The notes under the pieces are model-generated. The model was not told the DNA's origin, did no database searches, and worked only from the letters and a program-made list of their open reading frames with translations. A DNA stretch of 61,266 nt from Neogemmobacter tilapiae (GTDB lineage: Bacteria > Pseudomonadota > Alphaproteobacteria > Rhodobacterales > Rhodobacteraceae). Below are positions 37,661 to 46,764 of this stretch, piece after piece. The stretch is taken from positions 340,074 to 401,339 of the forward strand of contig NZ_BMYJ01000002.1 of NCBI RefSeq assembly GCF_014652215.1. Reading direction: 5' to 3'. Position numbers and translations under genes: made by a program. Each line of letters opens with the position of its first letter. Within the stretch, counting starts at the first letter, position 1.

Positions 37661-39508
37661 ATGAAAGCGTCACTCTATACCGCCTATCACAAGTTTTCGA
37701 CATTGATCGACAGCGTCTCAATCCGCCCCATTCATGTGGGTCGGGCCAAGGCGGGCAAGCCTTTGCTGGGCATGATCGGCGATGATACGGGCGAGAATAT
37801 CAGCGCGAAGAATGGGCGCTATTGCGAGCTGACGGCGCTGTATTGGGCCTGGAAGAACGACCGGGACAGCAGCCATATTGGCCTGATGCATTACCGTCGT
37901 CTGCTAGATTTTGACGGGACGTTTGCGGGCGAGGCGGCAGAGCAAAAGCCTGCAACCTTGCGGACGGCGGATTATGCGGCGGCGGCGGAGCGTTGGCTGG
38001 CGGCCAATGGCGATGTCGATCTGGTGGTGCCGAAACTGCATCGGATGAGTCTGACCATGCGGGACAATTACCGGACGCGGCATCGGCCCGACGATCTGGC
38101 GGTGGTGGATGCGATCATCCGGGATCATCACCCAGCCTATCTGGAGCATTACAATGCGGTGATGTCGGACTGCGATGTGCGGCTGGCGAACATGTTTCTG
38201 GCGCGGCGCGAGATCGTCGACGAATACTGCGCCTTTGTCTTTGACGTGCTGGGCCGTCTGGATGCGGCCGATGTGGCGCGGGATCACTATAACGCCTATC
38301 AGTCGCGCTATCTGGGGTTCATCTCGGAACGGCTGTTCACGGTTTTCGTGCGGAAATACATGGCCGATCATCCGCAGACGAAACTGCGGGAAGTGAACAT
38401 CCTGAACCTGTCGGAAACGCTGGTCTTTCCCTATTGCGCCGATGACAGTTTCAACGGGGCGGAGCAGGTGAACATCGCCTTTTCCTCGGACGATGCCTAT
38501 CTGCCGCATGCAGCGGCGATGGTGGCGAGTGTGCTGCAACATGCGGGTGCGGACCGGCACTATAATTTCTTTTACCTTTTTTCCGACATTGATCCGGCCC
38601 GTCTGGAGGTGTTTGCATCCCTTTTCCGACCCTATCGGAACGCGACACTGCATGCGATCAATGTCGGCAACCCATTCGAGAACAGCTATCGTTCTTCGAC
38701 CCGGGCACCGTCGAATGCGACTTACAACCGCTTTTTGCTGTTTGAGCTGCTGCCGACGCTGAAGCGGCTATTGTATATCGACAGCGATATGATCGTGACG
38801 GGGGATGTGGCGGAAATCTTTGACGTGCCTATGGGGGACAACAAGATTGCCGGCGTGACGGACCATATTATGACGCGAACTTTGACGGTGCCTGTCAGCA
38901 CGGTCGATCCGGAGGTGCCGGATTTGTATCAGTATCAGCGCAAGGTGCTGGGGCTATCGGATGCGCAAATCAGCCATTATTTCAATGCTGGCCTGCTGGT
39001 GTTCAACTTTGCGGCGATGGATGTGGTGGCAACGGGGCGGGATCTGCTGGCACGGGTCGAAAAATCGCGTTTTCTGTTCCGCGATCAGGATCTGCTGAAT
39101 AGCTATTTCAAGGACAGCTATTATCGGTTGCCTGCGAAATACAATGTCTTCAACAGCCGAAGTGCTGCCTATACGAATGTGCCGAAGGCGAATTTTGATG
39201 AGGCGATGGCGGCAAAGCGGGCCCCCTTTGTGGTGCATTACGCGGCCAAATCCTATAAGCCGTGGGAGGTGGTGGAGGTCGATTTCGGGCAGCTTTACTG
39301 GCAGGCGTTGATGAAGACACCCTTCTATCTGAGCACCCTGTCGGCGGCGGTGGGGGGGCCGGGATCGGCCATTGACCCGGATCTGCGGCTGTCGATCTTT
39401 AGCAAGGCAGGATTTGCGGCGCGGGGGCGGCGATTGGCAGATCGCTATCCATCGCTGCGACCAACCTTGCACAAAATCTATCGGACAATGTTTTTCCGGA
39501 AATCCTAG
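37661..39508 (+). CDS. DUF4422-GT8 two-domain glycosyltransferase
   Basis: A 615-residue protein. Residues about 1-250 match DUF4422 (LYTAYHKFSTLI, GRYCELTALYWAWKN, IGLMHYRRLLDF), a domain with putative glycosyltransferase activity. Residues from about 270 form a GT8 domain: VNIAFSSDDAYLPHAAAM, FLLFELLPTLKRLLYIDSDM with the D-x-D metal motif, and SHYFNAGLLVFNFAAM. The ATG at 37661 follows the epimerase stop by 17 bp; an earlier start inside the epimerase was not used. Two catalytic domains suggest two transfer steps by one polypeptide. Confidence 0.82.
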   Translation: MKASLYTAYHKFSTLIDSVSIRPIHVGRAKAGKPLLGMIGDDTGENISAKNGRYCELTALYWAWKNDRDSSHIGLMHYRRLLDFDGTFAGEAAEQKPATLRTADYAAAAERWLAANGDVDLVVPKLHRMSLTMRDNYRTRHRPDDLAVVDAIIRDHHPAYLEHYNAVMSDCDVRLANMFLARREIVDEYCAFVFDVLGRLDAADVARDHYNAYQSRYLGFISERLFTVFVRKYMADHPQTKLREVNILNLSETLVFPYCADDSFNGAEQVNIAFSSDDAYLPHAAAMVASVLQHAGADRHYNFFYLFSDIDPARLEVFASLFRPYRNATLHAINVGNPFENSYRSSTRAPSNATYNRFLLFELLPTLKRLLYIDSDMIVTGDVAEIFDVPMGDNKIAGVTDHIMTRTLTVPVSTVDPEVPDLYQYQRKVLGLSDAQISHYFNAGLLVFNFAAMDVVATGRDLLARVEKSRFLFRDQDLLNSYFKDSYYRLPAKYNVFNSRSAAYTNVPKANFDEAMAAKRAPFVVHYAAKSYKPWEVVEVDFGQLYWQALMKTPFYLSTLSAAVGGPGSAIDPDLRLSIFSKAGFAARGRRLADRYPSLRPTLHKIYRTMFFRKS

Positions 39509-39528
39509 GATTCAATCAGGAGCCAGCC

Positions 39529-40641
39529 GTGGGCACGCAAATCACCGTCTATGCGGGGCATTTCAAGACCGGATCCAGTTCCTTGCAGCGGTTCTTTGCG
39601 GTGAATTGGCGGGCCTTGGCGCTGCAAGGGGTGCTTTATCCCGCGACCGAGCCACAAAGCGTGGCGCAGAATATGAAAGAGCTGCTGCATGGGGCCGAGG
39701 CGGATGATGGGCGGCGAAGCCTGAACATCTATGAGCCCCATAACGCGCTGGCTTTGCGACTGAAGAACGAAGAGGACGGGCATACGATCCCGGACTATTA
39801 CCCCGATCTGCCCAGTGGCAAGGCAATGCTGGACACCATGATGCGGCAGGTGGAGGCTTTGGCGCCGAAGCAGGTCTTGATCGCGGGCGAGGTGTTGTCG
39901 GCCTTGGCTGGAACGCCTGAGGCGACGGGCTTGCAACGGTTGGCTTGGCGTTTGGAAAAATACGAAGTGCGGGTGGTGCTGAACCTGCGGCGACCGGACC
40001 TGCATCTGGCCTCCTGGGATATTCAACGGCTGCGCGTGGGACAGAAGCCAGGGCCGCTGCGGGGTGAGGCTTTGCTGGACTATCTGCAGGGGGTGCATTT
40101 CGACTATGTTCGGCTGATCGAGGCTTGGCGTAAGCTGTTGCCAAAAGCCGATTTTCACCTGAGAAATTTGGCCGATGTGCGAAAAGAGGGCGGCACGGTG
40201 GAGCAGATCGTGCGCCTTTTGGATGTGCCGAACACCGGGCTTTTGACACCGCTGGAAGATACGAATGCGTCGATTCCCAGAGCCTATTCCATGATCTGCC
40301 GGGCCGCGCGGATGGAACTGTCGGCCGAAGCGTCACGGCGGATCATTCGGGCGATCTATGTGGCCCCGGCCGAGTTGCCTAGGGCTGCGGATCGGGAGGT
40401 TGAAATGTTTGGTCGTTTCAACCGCGATCTGATGCGGAAGGAGTTCGATAAGGTCCATGTGGCTTTGGGGAAAATGGCGGGGAAAGCCCCGTTCTTCCCC
40501 GATCTGGACGGGATGCTGGAGATGGGCATATTGTCGGATGTGGACGCGGCGAGGGCCAGTTGGCCGGCGCTGCGGGATTGGTTGTTGCAAAACCTAGACG
40601 ATGGGGAAGACATCGCCTGGGTACGGGGCCACCGACCGTAG
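39529..40641 (+). CDS. Sulfotransferase-like protein, first of a tandem pair
   Basis: A 370-residue protein with the PAPS-dependent sulfotransferase fold. The 5'-phosphosulfate loop is HFKTGSSSLQRFF near residue 11, and the 3'-phosphate site is VVLNLRRPDLHLASW near residue 150 (Arg and Ser at usual spacing). AGGAG stands 7 nt before the GTG start. It may sulfate a sugar of the surface glycan made by the genes upstream. The middle region is poorly conserved and the acceptor is unknown. Confidence 0.7.
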   Translation: MGTQITVYAGHFKTGSSSLQRFFAVNWRALALQGVLYPATEPQSVAQNMKELLHGAEADDGRRSLNIYEPHNALALRLKNEEDGHTIPDYYPDLPSGKAMLDTMMRQVEALAPKQVLIAGEVLSALAGTPEATGLQRLAWRLEKYEVRVVLNLRRPDLHLASWDIQRLRVGQKPGPLRGEALLDYLQGVHFDYVRLIEAWRKLLPKADFHLRNLADVRKEGGTVEQIVRLLDVPNTGLLTPLEDTNASIPRAYSMICRAARMELSAEASRRIIRAIYVAPAELPRAADREVEMFGRFNRDLMRKEFDKVHVALGKMAGKAPFFPDLDGMLEMGILSDVDAARASWPALRDWLLQNLDDGEDIAWVRGHRP

Positions 40642-40746
40642 GGTCAGGCCGGGGCCTCTGGGCTGGCCATTGCCAAGCGAAGGCTTTAAAACTGGGCGAA
40701 CCCCGTATTTGGCGGGGGCTTAGACCAACCAAAAGGGCAGCGCGAC

Positions 40747-41754
40747 GTGGCCAAGCCAAAACTCTATATTCATATGGGCACGCATCGGACGGCGACTACG
40801 TCGATCCAGAGCTTTCTGTATGAAAACCGTGCGGCCTTGGCAAAGCAGGGGGTGCTATATCCGTTCGACGTCCGCAGGCATCAGGCGCAGATCAACTTGG
40901 CGACCAAGCGCGGCAAGATGGATATGTTGGAAAAAAAGCTGATGGAGCAAGTGGCGGCGCAGCGCAAGATTTCCAAAGTGATCCTGAGCGATGAGGACAT
41001 TTGTTTTGTGCAGGATTTGGAGGTTTTCGCCAAGCTGAAAGAGCAATTTGATCTGCATTTTGTGCTGTTCATGCGGCGGCAAGATCTTTGGCTGGAAAGC
41101 TGGTATATGCAGAATGTCAAATGGCAGTTTTTTAAGAAGTATTGCCACCTGACCTTTGCTGAATTTTTTGACCTGCGGGAAGATTTTTTCTGGATGGATT
41201 ATGATCAGGTGATCCGAAAGTTGGAAAATTTTGTTGCGCCAGATCATATTCACTTGGCGATCTTTGAGCGAGCGGCGATGGGTGAGGGGCCGGTGCAAGA
41301 GTTCATGAGTCTGGTGGGCATTGGGGCGGATGAAGGCTTTGTCATGCCGTCGCAGCGCAATGCCAGCATGACACCGCTGATGACAGAATTTGTGCGGCAT
41401 TTGCCTTTGAACACAGCCAAAGCACAGTTTCGCGGTTTTATTGAACGCGCCTGCGGTCGGGTTGATCGGGCGATACATTTGGAAAAAGTTTCGTCCTATT
41501 ATATGGATCATGCGCAAAGGTCAGCCTACATGGAGGGCTTTGCCGAATCGAACCAAAAGGTGGCAGAACGTTATTTCGGGCGGGATCGGCTTTTCCATGA
41601 ACCGCTGCCGGGGCCGGAGGCGGCGCTGGCCGATACCAAGTTGCCAAGTGATACAAGTGAATTGATGCAGATTTTCGTTGGGCCCATGATCGGTGAAATG
41701 ATCAAGGCTCGCAATGCAGCGGATGAAGCGGCAGCGAATAACAAGTCAGGCTAG
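40747..41754 (+). CDS. Sulfotransferase-like protein, second of a tandem pair
   Basis: A 335-residue relative of the preceding gene. The phosphosulfate loop reads HMGTHRTATTSIQSFLYEN, with Arg in place of the usual Lys and Ala for Gly, and the 3'-phosphate site is VLFMRRQDLWLESWYMQN. The loop change may reduce or alter activity. The gene starts at GTG and has lower GC in its middle than the surrounding genes (runs such as TTTTTTAAGAAG), suggesting later acquisition. Its C-terminus ends in a low-complexity Ala/Asn stretch. Confidence 0.68.
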   Translation: MAKPKLYIHMGTHRTATTSIQSFLYENRAALAKQGVLYPFDVRRHQAQINLATKRGKMDMLEKKLMEQVAAQRKISKVILSDEDICFVQDLEVFAKLKEQFDLHFVLFMRRQDLWLESWYMQNVKWQFFKKYCHLTFAEFFDLREDFFWMDYDQVIRKLENFVAPDHIHLAIFERAAMGEGPVQEFMSLVGIGADEGFVMPSQRNASMTPLMTEFVRHLPLNTAKAQFRGFIERACGRVDRAIHLEKVSSYYMDHAQRSAYMEGFAESNQKVAERYFGRDRLFHEPLPGPEAALADTKLPSDTSELMQIFVGPMIGEMIKARNAADEAAANNKSG

Positions 41755-41790
41755 GCCGTGGGCCGCCGGACAGCGAGGGGAGTTTAAAGG

Positions 41791-42777
41791 ATGGGAAAAG
41801 TATTGCGTTGGGGCGTTCTGGGGGCGTCGAACTTTGCGCTGCGGCATATGGCACCGGCGATTCATGCGGCGGTTGGGGCAGAGTTGGTGGCATTGGCGAC
41901 GTCGAACCCGGCCAAAGCGGTGGGGTTTCAAGATTTCTGTCCCAGTCTGAAGGTGCATTCCAGCTATGAGGCGCTTTTGGCCGATCCGGGAGTGGATGCG
42001 GTTTACATTCCCTTGCCTAACCATCTGCATGTGGAATGGGTGATGAAGGCGCTGGACGCGGGCAAGCATGTGCTGTGCGAAAAGCCGCTGGCGATGAACG
42101 CGGCGGAATTTGACGCGGTGATCGCCAAGCGGGACGCGACGGGCCTGCTGGCGGCTGAGGCCTTTATGATCGTGCATCATCCGCAATGGATCCGGGCCAA
42201 GCAGTTGCTGACCGAGGGGGCCATTGGCAAAGTAAACCACGTGGAAGTGGCCTTTACCTATGACAACCGGGCGGATGGGGCGAATATCCGCAACCGGCCC
42301 GAGACCGGGGGTGGGTCAATCCCGGATATTGGGGTTTATGCCTATGGCTCGGCGCGGTTTGTGCTGGGGGCGGAGCCTGTGGCACTGGAGGCGCGGATCG
42401 CTTATGAAAACGGGGTGGATGTTTTCGCCGAGGTGTCGGGCAAGATGACCGCGCCTCAGGGCGATTTCACGTATCGGGGCATGACCTCGATGCGATTGTT
42501 CCCACGACAAGAGGCAGTGTTTCAGGGCGATACGGGGATGATCCGGCTGACCGCACCGTTCAACGCCGAGGTCTTTGCCGAGCCGGTGCTTGAATTGCAC
42601 CGGATGGGCTTTGTGTCGACCTATGAACGGTTCCCGATGGCAAGACACTACAAGTTGCAGGTGGAAAACTTCGGGCGTTCGGTGCGCGAGGGTGTTGCCT
42701 ATCCCTGCCCGCTGGAATTTTCCAAGGGGACGCAGGCGATGGTGGATCAGATTTTTGCGGTGGCCAAGCCCGTCTAG
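41791..42777 (+). CDS. Gfo/Idh/MocA family oxidoreductase
   Basis: A 328-residue NAD(P)-dependent sugar dehydrogenase. It shows the Rossmann start LRWGVLGASNFALRHMAPAI, VYIPLPNHLHVEWVMKALDAGKHVL, the CEKPLAMNA motif with the catalytic-region Lys, and GGGSIPDIGVYAYGSARF in the second domain. As the last gene of the glycan cluster it may modify a nucleotide sugar or a free sugar. Its stop codon overlaps that of the convergent membrane-protein gene (CTAG at 42774-42777). Confidence 0.85.
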   Translation: MGKVLRWGVLGASNFALRHMAPAIHAAVGAELVALATSNPAKAVGFQDFCPSLKVHSSYEALLADPGVDAVYIPLPNHLHVEWVMKALDAGKHVLCEKPLAMNAAEFDAVIAKRDATGLLAAEAFMIVHHPQWIRAKQLLTEGAIGKVNHVEVAFTYDNRADGANIRNRPETGGGSIPDIGVYAYGSARFVLGAEPVALEARIAYENGVDVFAEVSGKMTAPQGDFTYRGMTSMRLFPRQEAVFQGDTGMIRLTAPFNAEVFAEPVLELHRMGFVSTYERFPMARHYKLQVENFGRSVREGVAYPCPLEFSKGTQAMVDQIFAVAKPV

Positions 42778-43676
42778 TCGGCCAGACCCTGCTGGGCCCG
42801 CTCGCGGGCCTGCCGCAAGTTGCGGATGTCGTCGGTGGGTGGAGCAATCTCTTTCCCGCGTGAAAGGGCGGCGCGTTCGACGCGGCGCCTGTGGTGGATA
42901 AAGGCCAAGGCCGCCGCACCAAAGACCCAGCAAGAGGCCCAGACCCAGAGCAACATGCCCAACAGGCCGGGCAGCAGTTCCCCAACGGTGGGCGGCAGTT
43001 CGAGCAAACCGGTGTATTCGTCGATGGCCCATTTGATCAGCCGGGCAAAGAACATCAACATATGATCGGTGGCGCGGGTCCACAGGATCAGGGCTGTGCT
43101 GGCCGTAGTCACGAGGAACAGGCCAAAGAAACCTGCGCCAAAGCCGCTGAACAGATTGGTGGGCGGAGCCTTGGTGGTAGAAGACCAAGCGGCCGCGGCC
43201 TGCGGCACCAGCGACATAGACCAAAGGGCCGTGCTGATCAGCCAGAAAGCCGCCGCCGAACCGGCGAGCAGGGGGGCGCCGGTCAAAAGACCCCACCAAT
43301 CTTGCAAGGCATGCGGCGAGAGCAGGGGGGCGAGTTCACTGTAGCCCAGCATGGATGCGCCGGTGACAAGCGCCCAGACCAGCGCGCCAAGGAAGATGGT
43401 ATAGGCTGTCTGGAACAGGGTGAAGACAAAGGCCCAGCGGACAAGGGCAAAGAAATCAGGACCATTGCCATAGCCTTGGGCACCAAGCCCCGCGCGGATG
43501 CCGACAAGAACCCAGAAATTATAGACAACGGCGGTGAGCAACAGGGCGACCGGCGGAAAAATCAGGGCGGTGCCTGCAATGATCACAAAGGCGGGGACGA
43601 GGATGAACGGAAAGACGATGAGAAAACGCCAGAAGACGGCGAGGGAAAAGGGGATGGATTGGAAAAACAGGAACAT
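42774..43676 (-). CDS. Multi-pass membrane protein of unknown function, paralogue 1
   Basis: A 300-residue inner-membrane protein with about six hydrophobic helices (for example FLIVFPFILVPAFVIIAGTA and LLPGLLGMLLWVWASCWVFG), and a basic cytoplasmic tail (HHRRRVERAALSRGKEI, then NLRQARERAQQG). It opens MFLFFQSIPFSLAVFWRF, close to the opening of the next gene upstream (MPLFIQSLPLSLSTFWRY). The tails are also alike. The pair arose by tandem duplication. I recognise no family function. Confidence 0.75.
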   Translation of the reverse strand: MFLFFQSIPFSLAVFWRFLIVFPFILVPAFVIIAGTALIFPPVALLLTAVVYNFWVLVGIRAGLGAQGYGNGPDFFALVRWAFVFTLFQTAYTIFLGALVWALVTGASMLGYSELAPLLSPHALQDWWGLLTGAPLLAGSAAAFWLISTALWSMSLVPQAAAAWSSTTKAPPTNLFSGFGAGFFGLFLVTTASTALILWTRATDHMLMFFARLIKWAIDEYTGLLELPPTVGELLPGLLGMLLWVWASCWVFGAAALAFIHHRRRVERAALSRGKEIAPPTDDIRNLRQARERAQQGLAD

Positions 43677-43743
43677 GGGAAGGCCTTGGGTGGGGTGATC
43701 TTGGCCTTGGACCTAGCAGGGCAGGGTGCAAAGATTGTGGCGG

Positions 43744-43768
43744 CCCGAAGGGATTGGCCTTCGGGCCC
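43744..43768 (-). terminator. Hairpin between the two membrane-protein genes
   Basis: GGCCCGAAGG pairs with CCTTCGGGCC around a short loop (43742-43767), 10 nt after the stop of paralogue 2 on the minus strand. It lacks a T-run. Confidence 0.45.
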
Positions 43769-43777
43769 TTGCGCTTT

Positions 43778-44626
43778 TCAACCCATCGGGCCGCGCTGAC
43801 CCCGTTCGCGCGCCTCGCGCAGGGCGCGGAGGCTGTCGGAGCTGACGCGCTCGATGGCGGGGGCCTTGCGGCGTTCCTCGCGTTGGGATTTCGTTTTCTC
43901 CCATGCGAGAACCGCAGTGGCAAAAAACCAGCTGGAGAACCAAGTCAGGATCAGCGTGCTGAGGATCACCGCACCCCAAGCGATCTGAATCCCCCAAGGC
44001 TCGGGATTTTCAACCGACGAGAGGGCGGTGACAAGTGCCGAATAGAGCGCCATGCCGAACAGCCAGATTTCGGTGGCAAGGCCCGTGGGTAAGGTGAGAA
44101 TGACGCCAAGGACAACGGGCACGGCGATGCTGAACAGGCCCGCGCCGAAACCCCAGAAGGGGTCGGGCTTTTGGGCCTTGTCGGTTGCGGCGACGGCGGT
44201 GGCGGTCATGGGCACGGCCATGGCGCAGGAATAGGCCGTCAAAAGCACCATCGGAAGGATCAAGCTGGCCATGGCCACACCCGCGCCCGTTTCAAGCCCT
44301 GCAAGGGTAAGCGCCATTTGACTGGCGACGAAAAGGGCGGTGACAAGCAGGCTGACAAAGATGTTCAAGAGGCTGAACAGAAGGCTGCCGCCGACGAGTT
44401 TGCCCAAGTCAGGCGTGTTGGCATAGCCTTTGGCGGCAAGGGCGCAGCGCAGGCCGATGAGGGTGACAAAGGCGCTGGCCATACCAGGCAAAAGAAAGCC
44501 GACAAGGGGCACGAAGGCCGTGGCAAACAGGATGAGGACCGTCGCCAGTGCCAAAAACGGCAGCAGGATGAGATAGCGCCAGAAGGTGCTGAGGGAGAGG
44601 GGGAGGGATTGGATAAACAGGGGCAT
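43778..44626 (-). CDS. Multi-pass membrane protein of unknown function, paralogue 2
   Basis: A 282-residue membrane protein with about six helices, related along its length to the gene downstream. Shared features are the N-terminal FxQSxPxSLxxFWRxL pattern, GLRCALAAKGYANTPDLGKLV (compare GIRAGLGAQGYGNGPDFFALV), the WGFGAGLF segment (compare FSGFGAGFF), and a C-terminal SLRALREARERGQRGP. These shared blocks probably mark the functional core. Function unknown. Confidence 0.75.
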   Translation of the reverse strand: MPLFIQSLPLSLSTFWRYLILLPFLALATVLILFATAFVPLVGFLLPGMASAFVTLIGLRCALAAKGYANTPDLGKLVGGSLLFSLLNIFVSLLVTALFVASQMALTLAGLETGAGVAMASLILPMVLLTAYSCAMAVPMTATAVAATDKAQKPDPFWGFGAGLFSIAVPVVLGVILTLPTGLATEIWLFGMALYSALVTALSSVENPEPWGIQIAWGAVILSTLILTWFSSWFFATAVLAWEKTKSQREERRKAPAIERVSSDSLRALREARERGQRGPMG

Positions 44627-44733
44627 CGTCCAGCCTTTTTGTCAGGCCGGGCTGATCCGTGGCAAGACCACGCAACCGCCGGGACGCGTGATTTATGCAA
44701 GCTGGGGGTGCGATCAAGTGTTCGTGAAAAATA

Positions 44734-44762
44734 AATGGCCCCCGTGGTGCGGGGGCCATTTT
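44734..44762. terminator. Terminator downstream of pepF (bidirectional form)
   Basis: AATGGCCCCC (44734-44743) pairs perfectly with GGGGGCCATT (44751-44760) around a 7-nt loop. T-rich sequence flanks both sides, and on the minus strand it reads TTTATTTTTC after the stem, a good terminator for pepF. Confidence 0.85.
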
Positions 44763-44780
44763 GCTTTGGGCTTTGGGGGG

Positions 44781-46598
44781 TTAGCCCTCCATCGCCTCCA
44801 GCTCGTCGATAAAGCCCGCGATCATCGACAGGCCCTTGTCCCAGAATTTCGGGTCGCTGGCGTCCAGACCAAAGGGGGCCAACAGTTCCTTGTGGTGCTT
44901 TGACCCGCCCGCTTTCAGCAGGTCGAAATACTTGTCCTCGAACCCCGGCAGGCCGCTGGCATAGGCCGCATAAAGCGCATTCACCAGACCGTCGCCAAAG
45001 GCATAGGCATAGACGTAGAAGGGGGAATGGACGAAATGGGGGATATAGGCCCAAAAGGTTTCGTAGCCGTCCATGAAGTCAAAGGCATCGCCTAAGGATT
45101 CCGCCTGAACCGACATCCACAGCGCGTTGATGTCGTCTGGGGTGAGTTCCCCTTCGGCCCGCGCGGCGTGGAGTTTGCATTCGAAATCATAGAAGGCGAT
45201 CTGCCGAACGACGGTGTTGATCATATCCTCGACCTTGCCTGCCAGCAGGGTCTTGCGTTCGGCGGGGGTTTTCGCGCCATCCAGCAGGCGGCGGAAGGTC
45301 AGCATTTCGCCGAAGACGGAGGCGGTTTCGGCCAGCGTCAAGGGGGTGGAGGACAGCAATTCCCCCTGACCCGCCGCCAAAACCTGATGGACGCCATGGC
45401 CCAGCTCATGCGCCAGGGTCATCACGTCACGCGGTTTGCCCAAATAGTTCAGCATGACATAGGGGTGAACGGTGGTGACGGTCGGATGGGCAAAGGCCCC
45501 CGGCGCTTTGCCCGGTTTCACCCCGGCGTCGATCCAGCCCTTGTCAAAGAAAGGTTTCGCCAGATCGGCCAAGGCGGGCGAAAACGCGCCATAGGCCGAC
45601 AACACCGTTTCCCGCGCCTCGGCCCAGTCGATCACACGGGGCGTTTCCGTGGGCAGGGGGGCGTTGCGGTCCCAGACCTGCAAACGGTCCAGCCCCATCC
45701 ATTTCGCCTTCAGCCGGTAATAGCGGTGCGACAGTTTCGGATAGGCGGCAGCCACCGCATTGCGCAGCGCCTCCACCACTTCGGGCTCCACATGGTTCGA
45801 CAGATGCCGCCCGGTCTGGGGCGTGGGCATCTTGCGCCAGCGATCCTCGATTTCCTTTTCCTTGGCGAGCGTGTTGTGGACGCGTGCGAACAGTTTGACA
45901 TGTTTGTCAAAGACCACGGCCAAGGCGCGTGCCGCGGCCTCGCGTTTGCTGCGGTCGGCGTCGGTCAAAAGGTTCAGGGTCGATTCAAGGTTCAGCGGTT
46001 CCGCTTCCCCCGCCACGTCGAACATCAGGCCTGCCATGGTTTCATCGAACAGGCGGTTCCAAGCGGCGGCGCCCACGACGGATTGGTCGTGCAAGAATTT
46101 TTCCATCTCGTCCGACAACTGGTGCGGGCGCATGGCGCGCATGCGGTCAAAGACGGGCTTGTAGCGGGCAAGGTCTGGGTTGGCGGCCAGAAGACCCGAA
46201 AGGTGGGTATCGTCCAGCCGGTTGAATTCGAGGCTATAGAAGACGAGCGGCGTGGTGAATTGGGTCACACGGTCCTGCGCATCAGCCATGAACTTGGCGC
46301 GGTCGCTGTCCATCGTGTTCTGGTAATAGCGCAGGCCCGCATAAGACATGATCCGCCCGGCTGTGATGTCGATCTGTTCATAATCCTGCACGCAGGTCAG
46401 CAGTGCGGCGGCGGAAAGGCCCGCCAGTTTGCCTTCGTATTGCGCGGCGAAATCGGTGCAGGCTTTTTCCAGCCAGCCCATGTCATGTTTGAACTGGTTC
46501 GATTCCGGCCCGGTGTACAGATCGTTCAGATCCCATTCCGGCAGGTCGCCGAAGTTTCCCGCCCCGTTTGCGTTGGCATCCCAGACCATCTGTTGCAT
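44781..46598 (-). CDS. pepF: Oligoendopeptidase F (M3 family)
   Basis: A 605-residue cytoplasmic zinc metallopeptidase that degrades short peptides. The active site is VMTLAHELGHGVHQVLAAG (HExxH), with the third ligand in LTLAETASVFGEML. The C-terminal ADSYWAYIPHF-like region is seen as YETFWAYIPHFVHSPFYVYAY. It matches the PepF clade that in Alphaproteobacteria has about 600 residues. The strong terminator is downstream. Monocistronic. Confidence 0.92.
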   Translation of the reverse strand: MQQMVWDANANGAGNFGDLPEWDLNDLYTGPESNQFKHDMGWLEKACTDFAAQYEGKLAGLSAAALLTCVQDYEQIDITAGRIMSYAGLRYYQNTMDSDRAKFMADAQDRVTQFTTPLVFYSLEFNRLDDTHLSGLLAANPDLARYKPVFDRMRAMRPHQLSDEMEKFLHDQSVVGAAAWNRLFDETMAGLMFDVAGEAEPLNLESTLNLLTDADRSKREAAARALAVVFDKHVKLFARVHNTLAKEKEIEDRWRKMPTPQTGRHLSNHVEPEVVEALRNAVAAAYPKLSHRYYRLKAKWMGLDRLQVWDRNAPLPTETPRVIDWAEARETVLSAYGAFSPALADLAKPFFDKGWIDAGVKPGKAPGAFAHPTVTTVHPYVMLNYLGKPRDVMTLAHELGHGVHQVLAAGQGELLSSTPLTLAETASVFGEMLTFRRLLDGAKTPAERKTLLAGKVEDMINTVVRQIAFYDFECKLHAARAEGELTPDDINALWMSVQAESLGDAFDFMDGYETFWAYIPHFVHSPFYVYAYAFGDGLVNALYAAYASGLPGFEDKYFDLLKAGGSKHHKELLAPFGLDASDPKFWDKGLSMIAGFIDELEAMEG

Positions 46599-46706
46599 CG
46601 CGCTCTCCTATGTATCGACAGCATCTAGGCGCGGGGGGGGCAAAAGCGCAAGGCATGGACCAAGTTTTCGGCACCGGATCCCCCGATCCCGTCCTCGCCA
46701 AATCCG

Positions 46707-46735
46707 TTGACTCAACCCGCCGGGAATCTTTATGC
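46707..46735 (+). promoter_or_regulatory. Possible promoter of the RTX gene
   Basis: TTGACT (46707-46712) and TTATGC (46730-46735) are 17 bp apart, 29 bp before the start codon. The -10 is a poor match. Confidence 0.3.
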
Positions 46736-46764
46736 AAACGTTATAGTAAGGGGTGGGGGACGCA

